Of a DNA stretch of 5,952 bases, positions 1 to 5,935 are shown piece by piece; positions within the stretch are counted from its first letter, which is position 1, and the number at the start of each line of letters is the position of its first letter. The notes beneath the pieces were generated by a model. That model did no database searches and had not been told where the DNA came from. It worked only from the letters and a program-made list of their open reading frames with translations. Both the position numbers and the translations under genes were made by a program. Source of the DNA: W2P13-069 sp051876105 (GTDB lineage Bacteria; Actinomycetota; Coriobacteriia; Coriobacteriales; QAMH01); the NCBI GenBank assembly GCA_051876105.1, contig JBJEHN010000069.1, positions 1-5,952 on the forward strand, written 5' to 3'.

Positions 1-158
1 TCTAGAACCGCAGGTCGGCGGCCTCATACCAGCATGATGAGATGGGGTTTGCATTCGATGTGGGTGATGATGGATCGCTCCCAACTGTGAAGAATCCAAA
101 GCGCTCAGTTCTCTATCGAGTCTTAGTGCAGGGCAGCGGTCCGAACGGGGGTATGGGG

Positions 159-188
159 CTCCCAACAGCTGCCACAGACTGTTGGGAG
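159..188 (+). promoter_or_regulatory. Inverted repeat enclosing the ribosome binding site of the MFS gene
   Basis: A perfect 10-bp inverted repeat has arms CTCCCAACAG (159-168) and CTGTTGGGAG (179-188) around a 10-nt loop. The Shine-Dalgarno GGGAGG (184-189) lies almost entirely in the right arm, 9 nt before the ATG at 199. Folded RNA would therefore hide the ribosome binding site. A second copy of GCTCCCAAC at 77-85 could pair with the right arm instead of the copy at 158-166. There is no T-run, so it is not an intrinsic terminator. It could equally be a protein-binding operator dyad. The repeat is seen directly; its function is inferred. Confidence 0.6.
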
Positions 189-198
189 GTCGGTTTGC

Positions 199-1479
199 AT
201 GAAAGATCAGAAGGACGTAGACATCGCCCTGCAGGACAAGGCGCCTGCAAAAGCCTGGGCCGTGCTGGCGGTGACGTACCTCGCCAGCGTGTGCGCGCCG
301 CTGTGCCAGTTCAAGATCCCGCCGTTGGCATCGTGGCTGTTCCCGGCGTTCCACGGGCAGCTTGACGCCGTGTCGTTCGGCACGCTGATGAGCGCTATCG
401 CCATCATCGGGGTCATCCTGGCCTTCCCCGCGGCCTTCATCGCGCGCAAGATCGGCCTGAAGAACGTCATCCTGCTCTCCGTCGCGTGTTTGGGCGTGGG
501 CTCGGCGCTGGGCGGGTTTGCCACCAGCCTCAACGTGCTGATGGTCAGCCGCCTGCTCGAAGGCGTGGGCATCGGCCTCATCGGCGTGGCGGCACCCTCG
601 TGCGTGACCATCTGGTTCCCGCGCAAGACGCGCGGCGTGGCGCTGGGCATCTGGGCCACCTGGGTCCCGGTGGGCAGCGTGCTCTCCTTCAACGTGGTGC
701 CCCCGCTGGCCATCGCCGGCGGCTACCAGCTGCCGTTCTTCGTCATCGCGGGCGTTTGCCTGCTGGCGTTCATCCTGTTCGCCGCCGTGTTCACCATGCC
801 GCAGGGCGCATCCGCCGACATGGGCCTCGAGGGCAGCTTCAAGGAGAGCTTCAAGTACCTCAAGAACCGCCGCATCTGGATCCTGGGCGCCGTGTTCTTC
901 CTGTTCAGCTTTGCCACCATCGGCATCATGAACACCTACTACAACACCTTCCTGGAGACCCAGCTCGGCATGGAGCCGCAGCGCGCGGCGTTCCTGTCCT
1001 CGCTGATCATGGCCATCTCCATCGTGGCCGCGCCGGTGACGGGCCGCATCTCCGACAAGGTGCCCATCGGCCGCAAGTACATCGTGGGCATCGTCATGAT
1101 GGTCATCCTGCTGCCCACCGCGTTCTTCATGTTCAACACCGGCGGCGGCGCCCTGGCGATCATGTGGGTCGTCATCATCCTGCAGGGCGTTGGCGGCGGC
1201 ATGTGCGGTGGCTCGCTGCGCCCCATGGCCCCCATCATCATGCCGCAGACGGCGATGGGCGCCACCATGGGCATGGCGATCATGCAGTTCTGCCAGAACA
1301 TGGGCTCGGCCGTGGGCTCGCCGCTGTCCGGCGCCGTGATGAGCACCTTCGGGTGGGACATGGCCAGCCTGATGCTGCAGCTGCCCGCCTATGCGCTGGG
1401 CCTGGTGCTGATCTTCTTCATCATGCCCCGCGGCAAGAACGTGACCCTAGCCGACGTCCAGGCCGACATCAGCCAGTAG
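199..1479 (+). CDS. Major facilitator superfamily (MFS) transporter, 12 TM
   Basis: This is a 426-aa polytopic inner-membrane protein of typical MFS length, predicted to move a small solute, probably driven by an ion gradient. Hydrophobic segments run from about residue 20 to 410 in two six-helix halves. They are separated by a hydrophilic central loop (about 203-225, rich in Lys/Glu). The cytoplasmic loop 2-3 motif is degenerate (ARKIGLK, 82-88), while the equivalent loop in the second half is clearer (GRISDKVPIGRK, 282-293). The segment RLLEGVGIGLIG (118-129) followed by WFP..TRG..LGIW (139-152) resembles CynX/NarK-like and other anion-type MFS carriers, but the substrate cannot be told. 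The ATG at 199 is chosen because of GGGAGG 9 nt upstream and a short polar N-terminus. That site sits in an inverted repeat, so translation may be controlled. A strong hairpin follows the stop codon. The family call is secure and the substrate unknown. Confidence 0.93.
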   Translation: MKDQKDVDIALQDKAPAKAWAVLAVTYLASVCAPLCQFKIPPLASWLFPAFHGQLDAVSFGTLMSAIAIIGVILAFPAAFIARKIGLKNVILLSVACLGVGSALGGFATSLNVLMVSRLLEGVGIGLIGVAAPSCVTIWFPRKTRGVALGIWATWVPVGSVLSFNVVPPLAIAGGYQLPFFVIAGVCLLAFILFAAVFTMPQGASADMGLEGSFKESFKYLKNRRIWILGAVFFLFSFATIGIMNTYYNTFLETQLGMEPQRAAFLSSLIMAISIVAAPVTGRISDKVPIGRKYIVGIVMMVILLPTAFFMFNTGGGALAIMWVVIILQGVGGGMCGGSLRPMAPIIMPQTAMGATMGMAIMQFCQNMGSAVGSPLSGAVMSTFGWDMASLMLQLPAYALGLVLIFFIMPRGKNVTLADVQADISQ

Positions 1480-1500
1480 CGTACGAGCAACCTAGAGCAA

Positions 1501-1535
1501 ACGGGGGCCAGCTGCTGTGCCGTGCTGGCCCCCGT
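1501..1535 (+). terminator. Strong hairpin after the MFS gene, probable transcription terminator
   Basis: A perfect 12-bp stem, ACGGGGGCCAGC (1501-1512) with GCTGGCCCCCGT (1524-1535), closes an 11-nt loop. It begins 21 nt after the MFS stop codon and ends 20 nt before the next start codon. No clear U-tract follows (CGCGTTGAG), so it is not a textbook intrinsic terminator, although U-poor hairpins are used in some high-GC Gram-positives. It could instead protect the mRNA 3' end or attenuate readthrough into the downstream gene. Confidence 0.6.
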
Positions 1536-1555
1536 CGCGTTGAGAGGAGAGTTGA

Positions 1556-1972
1556 ATGACGAACAACGAGGGCGCCCAGCCGCAGCAGACCTGCGGGCTG
1601 TGCGAGAAGAACTGCCCGGTGGAGGCGCTGGGCTGCGGCCGCGGCGAGCGTGCGTTCGGCGCGCAGGCGGGCGAGGGGAGGGCTGCCGGCGGCGAGCGTG
1701 GCGGCGAGGGCTGGCACCGCGGCGGCCGCGGTCGCGGCCACGGCGGCGAGCCTGCTGAGGGCGCCGTGCAGCTGGAGGGGCTGGCGGGCAAGCTGGCAGA
1801 GGCGGGCCGCGTGGCGCAGATCAAGGGCGCGCACATCACCGCGGCCGGCAAGAGCGCAGACGCGATGTTCAGCGTGCTGGGCGATGAAGACACCGCCCAG
1901 CTCGAGGCCCTGCTCGACAAGCTCCTTGCAGCCTGGCGCCAAGCCCACGCCGCCCACCACGCCAAGCACTGA
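1556..1972 (+). CDS. Cys-rich small protein with a MarR-like C-terminus, apparently lacking the full winged helix
   Basis: This is a 138-aa soluble protein. The ATG at 1556 follows a strong purine ribosome site (AGAGGAGA, 1543-1550), so it is probably translated. Residues 13-30 form a Cys cluster, CGLCEKNCP then CGRG (Cys13, 16, 20, 27), which could bind zinc or an Fe-S cluster. Residues 36-66 are a low-complexity Gly/Arg/His/Glu linker. From about residue 72, LAGKLAEAGRV, then ITAAGKSAD, and a helix FSVLGDEDTAQLEALLDKLLAAW (written in parts: 105-115 and 116-127) resemble the wing and C-terminal dimerisation helix of MarR regulators. The first helices and recognition helix expected before this are not visible. 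It may be a regulator that lost its DNA-binding core, a dimerisation-only partner, or an unrelated protein. It ends 12 nt from the convergent deaminase remnant. The coding call is fairly sure; the MarR relation rests on motif memory, not alignment. Confidence 0.7.
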   Translation: MTNNEGAQPQQTCGLCEKNCPVEALGCGRGERAFGAQAGEGRAAGGERGGEGWHRGGRGRGHGGEPAEGAVQLEGLAGKLAEAGRVAQIKGAHITAAGKSADAMFSVLGDEDTAQLEALLDKLLAAWRQAHAAHHAKH

Positions 1973-1984
1973 GCCCGCCGCTGG

Positions 1985-2542
1985 TCAGTCGTTGTCTTTG
2001 TCGCGCACGAGGCGGCCCTGCACGTAGACCTGGCGGATGTTGTCTGGCGTGGAGAGGTAGAGGATGCGCGCCAGGCGGTCGGCCGGCTCGTCGAAGACGC
2101 CGAAGCCGGTGAGGTCGCTGTCGCGGCCGATCGCCTCGACCTCCTTGATGAGCGTCTCTGTGTCTGCCACGGCCTGCGTGGGCGAGGCGTCGCGGTAGTA
2201 CGCGGGGTTGGCCACCGGGTCGTCCATGACGGTCTTGCCCACCAGGGCGCGCTGGCCCTCGTCCGCGCAGATGGCTGCCAGCTCGATGCTCGACTCCAAG
2301 TGCGCGCTGCCCAGGTAGACCGTGGTGGTCGAGCCGCGCGCCAGCAGCTGCTGCACGAGGTCGCGGTAGACGGTGCGCGCAAAATCCAGGTCCGCAAAGC
2401 GCGACTCCAGCGGGAAGGTGCGCTGCTCGAGCCACAGGTAGAGCGGCTCGTCCAGCGCGAGCGCCGCCTGCGGCCACTGCGGCGCGTGGACGTGGATGGC
2501 CACGCCGCCGGGGTAGACCTCACCCGTGTAGACGTTGACCAC
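1985..2542 (-). pseudogene. guaD: Guanine deaminase remnant with internal deletions
   Basis: The reading frame is open for 185 aa from a GTG, against roughly 420-450 aa for intact guanine deaminase, the amidohydrolase that turns guanine into xanthine and ammonia. The metal-binding HVHAPQ motif, then TFPLESRFAD, VYRDLVQQLLARG and ALVGKTVMDD match the N-terminal third of GuaD. The end, DRLARILYLS followed by VYVQGRLV, matches its C-terminus. The central barrel is absent: no TPRF, no HxxEN, no HCP.SN and no GTD metal/proton-shuttle segment, so the enzyme cannot work. The deletion joint lies near + strand 2117-2142. Upstream of HVHAPQ only about 20 residues of the N-terminal beta domain (VVNVYTGE) remain, implying a second loss. 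Homologous-looking codons (KEPADVVIKGGQ) continue in frame to about 2578 with no start. The ATG at 2590-2592 is in another frame, suggesting a 1-nt loss. Whether a short protein is still made is unknown. Confidence 0.75.
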
Positions 2543-2650
2543 CTGCCCACCCTTGATGACGACGTCTGCGGGCTCCTTGCCGCCCGCCGCATCCCACCCC
2601 GCTTTTCCTTCAACCCCCTACACGCCCCACGCCCGCCCGCGCCCCGGGCC

Positions 2651-2787
2651 GTCATTTCGACCGGAGGCGCGCAGCGCCGGAGTGGAGAAATCTCAGGTTG
2701 AGCGGCAAGACCGTGCCTCGACCCACGGCACTGGCGGCTCCGCCAGAGATTCCACGTGCTCGCTTACGCTCGCTTGGTCGAAGTGAC
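2651..2787. repeat. Palindromic intergenic repeat element (REP/MITE-like)
   Basis: Terminal inverted repeats GTCATTTCGACC (2651-2662) and GGTCGAAGTGAC (2776-2787) match at 11 of 12 positions, the mismatch being a G-U pair in RNA. Nested inside are GTGG plus AATCTC (2682-2685, 2689-2694) facing GAGATT plus CCAC (2746-2755). There are also three small hairpins: GGCGC/GCGCC (2666-2678), GTGCC/GGCAC (2713-2731) and CTGGCGG/CCGCCAG (2731-2746). The GTCATTTCGA...GGAGAAATCTC pattern recalls a dispersed palindromic repeat I have seen in many bacterial genomes, but copy number cannot be judged from one window. It encodes no protein and lies between the deaminase remnant and the yeiH promoter. Confidence 0.7.
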
Positions 2788-2823
2788 AGAAGGGGGAGGG
2801 TGCCGTTTTGTCCAAAGAGCACC

Positions 2824-2851
2824 TTCACATTTCTCCGAGCGCGGCTACAAT
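2824..2851 (+). promoter_or_regulatory. Predicted sigma70-type promoter for the YeiH-family gene
   Basis: The -35 box TTCACA (2824-2829, 5 of 6 to consensus) and the -10 box TACAAT (2846-2851, 5 of 6) are separated by 16 bp. They stand out in a GC-rich setting. Transcription would start near 2858, giving a leader of about 57 nt that contains a GGGCGC/GCGCCC inverted repeat (2876-2881, 2895-2900) just before the ribosome site GGGAGG (2902-2907). Confidence 0.6.
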
Positions 2852-2914
2852 GGGGCAGTTTACGAACGTTTGGGTGGGCGCGTGCTTTGGCGCGGCGCCC
2901 TGGGAGGCTGCTTT

Positions 2915-4006
2915 ATGGAGACGATACGCGCCATCGGCCCCGGCCTGCTGCTGTGCGCGCTGCTGGCGGCGCCGTGCTATGCGGCGGGCCTCGCCTTTCC
3001 GGTTGTGGGCGGTCCGGTCTTCGGCATCTTGCTCGGCATGCTGGTCGCGCTCGCATGGCGCCAGCGCCCGGAGCGCCTGGCGCGCGGCATCCAGTTCACA
3101 TCGAAGAAAGTGCTGCAGTACGCCGTCATCCTGCTGGGCTTCGGGCTCAACCTGATGCAGATCGCGCAGGTGGGCGTTAGCTCGCTGCCCGTCATCCTCT
3201 CCACCATCGCGACCTCGCTCATCGTGGGCTATGCGGGCTGCAAGCTGCTCCGTGTGCCAGGCCGCACGGCGACCCTGGTGGCCGTGGGCTCGTCCATCTG
3301 CGGCGGCAGCGCGATCGCCGCCACGGCGCCGGTCATCAAGGCACGCGACGACGAGGTCGCCCAGTCCATCAGCGTCATCTTCCTGTTCAACGTGATCGCG
3401 GCGCTCGTCTTCCCCACGCTCGGCACGGCGCTGGGCCTGAGCAACGAGGGCTTTGGCCTGTTCGCGGGAACGGCGGTCAACGACACCTCGTCGGTGACGG
3501 CTGCGGCCGCCGCGTGGGACGGCATGCACCCCGGCGCCAACACGCTCGACCAGGCCACCATCGTCAAGCTCACCAGGACGCTGGCGATCATCCCGATCAC
3601 GCTGGTGCTGGCGCTGTGGCAGCTGCGCGTGGCCAAGCGCGAGCAGGCGGCTGCGCTGGCGGCGCAGGGCGGCGCCCAGGCGGCGGGCGAGGGCGAGGGT
3701 GAGCGCGCGGGCGCGCTGGGCGGCTTCAGCCTCAAGCGCGCGTTCCCGATGTTCATCCTGTGGTTCCTGCTGGCGGCGTGCGTCACCACGGCGTGCAGCG
3801 CCGCCGGCCTCGACGTGGCCGTGTTCGCCCCGCTCAAGACCCTGTCGAAGTACTTCATCGTCATGGCGATGCTGGCCATCGGCCTCAACACCAACCTGGT
3901 CGAGCTCGTGCGCAGCGGCGGCAAGCCCATCGCGCTCGGCGCCTGCTGCTGGGTCGCCATCGCCGTTGTGAGCCTGCTCATGCAATACGCCCTCGGCACC
4001 TGGTAA
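2915..4006 (+). CDS. YeiH/UPF0324 family putative anion (sulfate) exporter
   Basis: This 363-aa membrane protein is slightly longer than usual for the family (about 330-350). The family signatures are GSSICGGSAIAA (125-136) and GTAVNDTSSV (185-194), together with an amphipathic QFTSKKVLQYAVILLGFGLNL segment (60-80, two motifs side by side) and AIGLNTNL (321-328). About ten hydrophobic segments cover the protein. A hydrophilic Ala/Gly/Glu/Arg-rich loop (about 238-270) interrupts them and accounts for the extra length. The family is annotated as putative sulfate exporters, mostly from genome context near sulfur genes; no such neighbours are seen here, so the substrate is open. The open frame reaches back to 2756, but the ATG at 2915 has GGGAGG 7 nt upstream and is followed at once by a hydrophobic helix. 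A good promoter lies upstream, so it is likely transcribed alone or with the small Cys-rich gene downstream. Confidence 0.9.
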   Translation: METIRAIGPGLLLCALLAAPCYAAGLAFPVVGGPVFGILLGMLVALAWRQRPERLARGIQFTSKKVLQYAVILLGFGLNLMQIAQVGVSSLPVILSTIATSLIVGYAGCKLLRVPGRTATLVAVGSSICGGSAIAATAPVIKARDDEVAQSISVIFLFNVIAALVFPTLGTALGLSNEGFGLFAGTAVNDTSSVTAAAAAWDGMHPGANTLDQATIVKLTRTLAIIPITLVLALWQLRVAKREQAAALAAQGGAQAAGEGEGERAGALGGFSLKRAFPMFILWFLLAACVTTACSAAGLDVAVFAPLKTLSKYFIVMAMLAIGLNTNLVELVRSGGKPIALGACCWVAIAVVSLLMQYALGTW

Positions 4007-4025
4007 GCGCCCCCGCGCCGCACTC

Positions 4026-4060
4026 CCGCCGAGCCCGAACCCGCCGCCGCCGAGCCCGAA
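4026..4060. repeat. Two copies of a 14-bp direct repeat
   Basis: CCGCCGAGCCCGAA occurs at 4026-4039 and again at 4047-4060, a 21-bp period, in the gap after the YeiH-family gene. It is low-complexity GC-rich sequence that probably arose by slippage. No function is evident. Confidence 0.5.
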
Positions 4061-4079
4061 TGAGCGCATGGCGTATCAG

Positions 4080-4108
4080 AGGACACGGCGGTGGTTCTCG
4101 GGTACTAT
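4080..4108 (+). promoter_or_regulatory. Possible promoter giving a leaderless YgbA-like transcript
   Basis: AGGACA (4080-4085) and TACTAT (4103-4108) are 17 bp apart and each match 4 of 6 consensus bases. Transcription would begin about 7 nt after the -10 box, at or next to the ATG at 4116. That start lacks a convincing Shine-Dalgarno sequence, which fits leaderless translation as known in high-GC Gram-positives. Both boxes are imperfect, so this is tentative. Confidence 0.35.
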
Positions 4109-4115
4109 GGGCGGC

Positions 4116-4463
4116 ATGAATGAGGACACCCCACAGGTTGCGCGCAAGCGCGCCCGCGAGATGCGCACCATCTCCCAGATGGTGGCGCTCTACTGCGCCG
4201 CCAACCACGCCGAGCAAGACAGGACGCAGACCGCCCACTGCGGGGAGGCGCTGTGCCCTGGGTGCGCCGCCATCGATGCCTACGCCGTCGAGAGGACGCA
4301 GCGCTGCCGCAAGATGGAGGTCAAGACCACCTGCGAGGAGTGCGAGAACCGCTGCTACCAGCCGCAGATGCGCGAGCAGATCCGCGCGGTGATGCGTTTT
4401 GCTGGCCCCCGCATGATCACCAAGCACCCCGTCGCCGCCATCCGCCACCTCCTCGGCCGCTAG
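4116..4463 (+). CDS. YgbA-like, nitrous oxide-stimulated promoter family protein
   Basis: This is a 115-aa soluble, basic protein with eight cysteines (27, 42, 47, 50, 64, 73, 76, 80) and two nearby histidines (31, 41). The arrangement KRAREMRTISQMVALYCAANH (11-31, in two blocks), HCGEALCPGC (41-50), CRKM (64-67) and TCEECENRCY (72-81) matches the family represented by E. coli YgbA, whose promoter responds to nitrogen oxides. The biochemical role is not settled; the cysteines suggest metal or Fe-S binding. The frame is open from an ATG at 4068, with further ATGs at 4107 and 4116. I chose 4116 because conservation starts soon after it and a -10-like TACTAT lies just upstream, but no start has a strong ribosome site. 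It begins 109 nt after the YeiH-family gene. Family assignment is good; the exact start is uncertain. Confidence 0.8.
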   Translation: MNEDTPQVARKRAREMRTISQMVALYCAANHAEQDRTQTAHCGEALCPGCAAIDAYAVERTQRCRKMEVKTTCEECENRCYQPQMREQIRAVMRFAGPRMITKHPVAAIRHLLGR

Positions 4464-4572
4464 GCCAGCGAGGTGTGGAGAGACCAGGCTTGGCACAGGG
4501 CGTGCAGGTGCTATGCGCGTGCTTGAGTGGTGGGGTGTATTGGGAGCGAGGGCACGTTGCGCAGTGGAATTA

Positions 4573-4601
4573 GTGCAACTGGCGGAGTATCGGGGTATAC
4601 T
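4573..4601 (+). promoter_or_regulatory. Predicted promoter for the LCP gene
   Basis: The hexamer TATACT (4596-4601) is a good -10 box in an AT-richer patch. The best -35 at 17-bp spacing, GTGCAA (4573-4578), matches only 3 of 6 bases, so an activator or alternative sigma factor may be needed. Transcription would start near 4608, about 55 nt before the LCP start codon. Confidence 0.45.
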
Positions 4602-4610
4602 ACATCGTCT

Positions 4611-4649
4611 ATGGCAGAAACCATAACGCGCCGTTGGCGCTCAAGTTGA
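4611..4649 (+). other. Possible 12-codon upstream ORF in the LCP leader
   Basis: ATG at 4611 opens a frame reading MAETITRRWRSS and stops at 4647-4649, 13 nt before the LCP start. It would lie only a few bases from the predicted transcript start and spans a GCGCC/GGCGC hairpin (4628-4640). It may be a leader peptide or mere chance; no ribosome site is seen. Confidence 0.2.
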
Positions 4650-4662
4650 ATCGAGTTTACGC

Positions 4663-5874
4663 ATGACCGAAGAGAACAAGCTGCCCGTCGAGCCGGAAGC
4701 GCTCGAGGGCGACCCCACTGCGCCTTCCGCTGAGGAGGCCGCTCCCGCTGCCGAGCCCGCTGAGGCTGCCGAATCCGTGGCTGCACCTGCGGCTGACGGC
4801 GAGCAACCCACCGGCGACGGCGACCCCGAGACCGTCCGCATCCGCGTGCGCCAGCGCACGGGGCGCGTGCGCACCGGCAGCGGCTCGCATAAGAAGAAGA
4901 CCACCGGCAAGCGCAAGGCCCTCGTCGCGCTCGTCGTCGTCCTCGCGCTCGTGCTCGTTGGCACGTTGGTCGGCGCCATCGTCTTGCAGAAGGGCAAGGA
5001 GCATCTGCGCGCCCCGCTGCAGGAGGAGGAGAGCCTCACCGTCAAGTACCAGGGCCACGAGTACATGTACAACGAGGACGTGGTCTCCGTGCTCATCATG
5101 GGCATCGACGACGAGTACGCCTACACCGGTAGCGACGCCTCGTGCAGCGACGCCAACTTCCTCATCACCATGGACACGGCCACCAACGCCGTCAACGTGA
5201 CCACCGTCCCGCGCGACGCCATCTGCGAGGTCGACGTCTACCAAGACGGCAAGTACAAGTTCACCACGCACACCAACCTCGGCCTGGCCTACGCCATCGA
5301 CGCACCCAAGGAGACCTGTGCAGAGAACGTGGTCAAGAGCGTCTCCACCATCATGGAGGGCATGCCCGTCAACTACTACTTCGCCATGAACGTGCACGCC
5401 ATCGAGGACCTGGCTGCGGCTGTGGGCGGCGTCAAGGTCACCGCGCTGCAGACCATCCCGGGCACCAACATCGTCAAGGGCGAGAAGATCACCCTCAAGG
5501 GCAACGACGCCTACAAGTACCTGCAGTACCGCGACATCTACGTCGATGAGTCCGCGCTCGACCGCCAGGCCCGCCAGGAGCAGTTCATCCAGGCCTTCAT
5601 CAACAAGGCCCGCAAGATGAGCGTCGACCAGCTGCTCAAGGTGGTCAAGACCGTGAGCGACTACTCCATCACCAACCTGGGTGCCGAGGAGATGAGCTAC
5701 CTGGCCTCGTGCTTCATCGCTGGGGACAAGGCGAGCCTGGAGATGATCACGCTCGAGGGCACCACCAAGTCCAAGGTCTACGAGACCGACGGCCTGGAGC
5801 ACGAATACATCGAGCTCGACGAGAAGAGCGTCCACGCAGCGGTGATCGCGGACTACTACAAGATGATCAATTAA
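4663..5874 (+). CDS. LytR-CpsA-Psr (LCP) family cell-envelope protein
   Basis: This is a 403-aa single-pass membrane protein. Residues 1-54 form an acidic Ala/Glu/Pro-rich cytoplasmic tail and 55-85 a basic stretch (Arg/Lys-rich). Residues 85-109 are the membrane anchor, and the rest an extracytoplasmic LCP domain. LCP enzymes transfer undecaprenyl-linked glycopolymers such as teichoic acids or capsule onto peptidoglycan. Landmarks are VLIMGIDD (143-150), SDANFLITMD (162-171), TVPRD (181-185), HTNLGLAYA (203-211), AVGGVKVT (253-260), KYLQYRD (285-291) and DRQARQEQF (300-308). Two usual Arg positions look changed: the SD motif is preceded by Cys161 rather than Arg, and Gln288 replaces the first Arg of the RxR pair. 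Activity may therefore differ. The ATG at 4663 is the only sensible start, though its ribosome site is weak. A probable promoter at 4573-4601 makes it a separate unit. No wall-polymer genes are in view. Confidence 0.88.
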   Translation: MTEENKLPVEPEALEGDPTAPSAEEAAPAAEPAEAAESVAAPAADGEQPTGDGDPETVRIRVRQRTGRVRTGSGSHKKKTTGKRKALVALVVVLALVLVGTLVGAIVLQKGKEHLRAPLQEEESLTVKYQGHEYMYNEDVVSVLIMGIDDEYAYTGSDASCSDANFLITMDTATNAVNVTTVPRDAICEVDVYQDGKYKFTTHTNLGLAYAIDAPKETCAENVVKSVSTIMEGMPVNYYFAMNVHAIEDLAAAVGGVKVTALQTIPGTNIVKGEKITLKGNDAYKYLQYRDIYVDESALDRQARQEQFIQAFINKARKMSVDQLLKVVKTVSDYSITNLGAEEMSYLASCFIAGDKASLEMITLEGTTKSKVYETDGLEHEYIELDEKSVHAAVIADYYKMIN

Positions 5875-5935
5875 TACCGTTTGGGATAGCACGGTACCGC
5901 TCTGTATCGGCGCGCCGCTCACCGTTTTTGCGGTG
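5875..5935 (+). terminator. Weak hairpins after the LCP gene, possible terminator
   Basis: TACCGT (5875-5880) and ACGGTA (5891-5896) form a 6-bp stem with a 10-nt loop directly after the stop codon. A second small stem, CACCG/CGGTG (5920-5924, 5931-5935), has a T-rich loop. Neither is followed by a T-run, so termination is only possible, not shown. Confidence 0.25.

Noticed and set aside
42..365. Open frame of 107 aa at the window start
   Set aside because: It overlaps the transporter start in another frame, has no recognisable domain or ribosome site, and runs through the regulatory hairpin.
486..1559. 357-aa open frame inside the transporter
   Set aside because: It is rich in His/Arg/Gly/Pro, a typical GC-rich shadow of the real frame.
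1492..2655. 387-aa minus-strand open frame
   Set aside because: It is Arg/Ser/Ala/Pro low-complexity product antisense to the Cys-rich gene and out of frame with the deaminase remnant. Only its ATG at 2592 is of interest, as a possible lost deaminase start.
2651..2787. Palindromic region considered as a CRISPR array or an intrinsic terminator only
   Set aside because: There are no regularly spaced direct repeats, and the nested paired termini are more complex than a terminator and lack a T-run.
2825..4069. 414-aa minus-strand open frame
   Set aside because: It is an antisense shadow of the YeiH-family gene with Ala/Arg/Asp/Gln-rich composition and no domain.
4464..4572. Gap before the LCP promoter checked for a tRNA or small RNA
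   Set aside because: No cloverleaf, conserved T-loop motif or strong terminator was found.
4657..5922. 421-aa minus-strand open frame
   Set aside because: It is an antisense shadow of the LCP gene, dominated by Val/Asp/Leu/His repeats forced by codon third-position bias.
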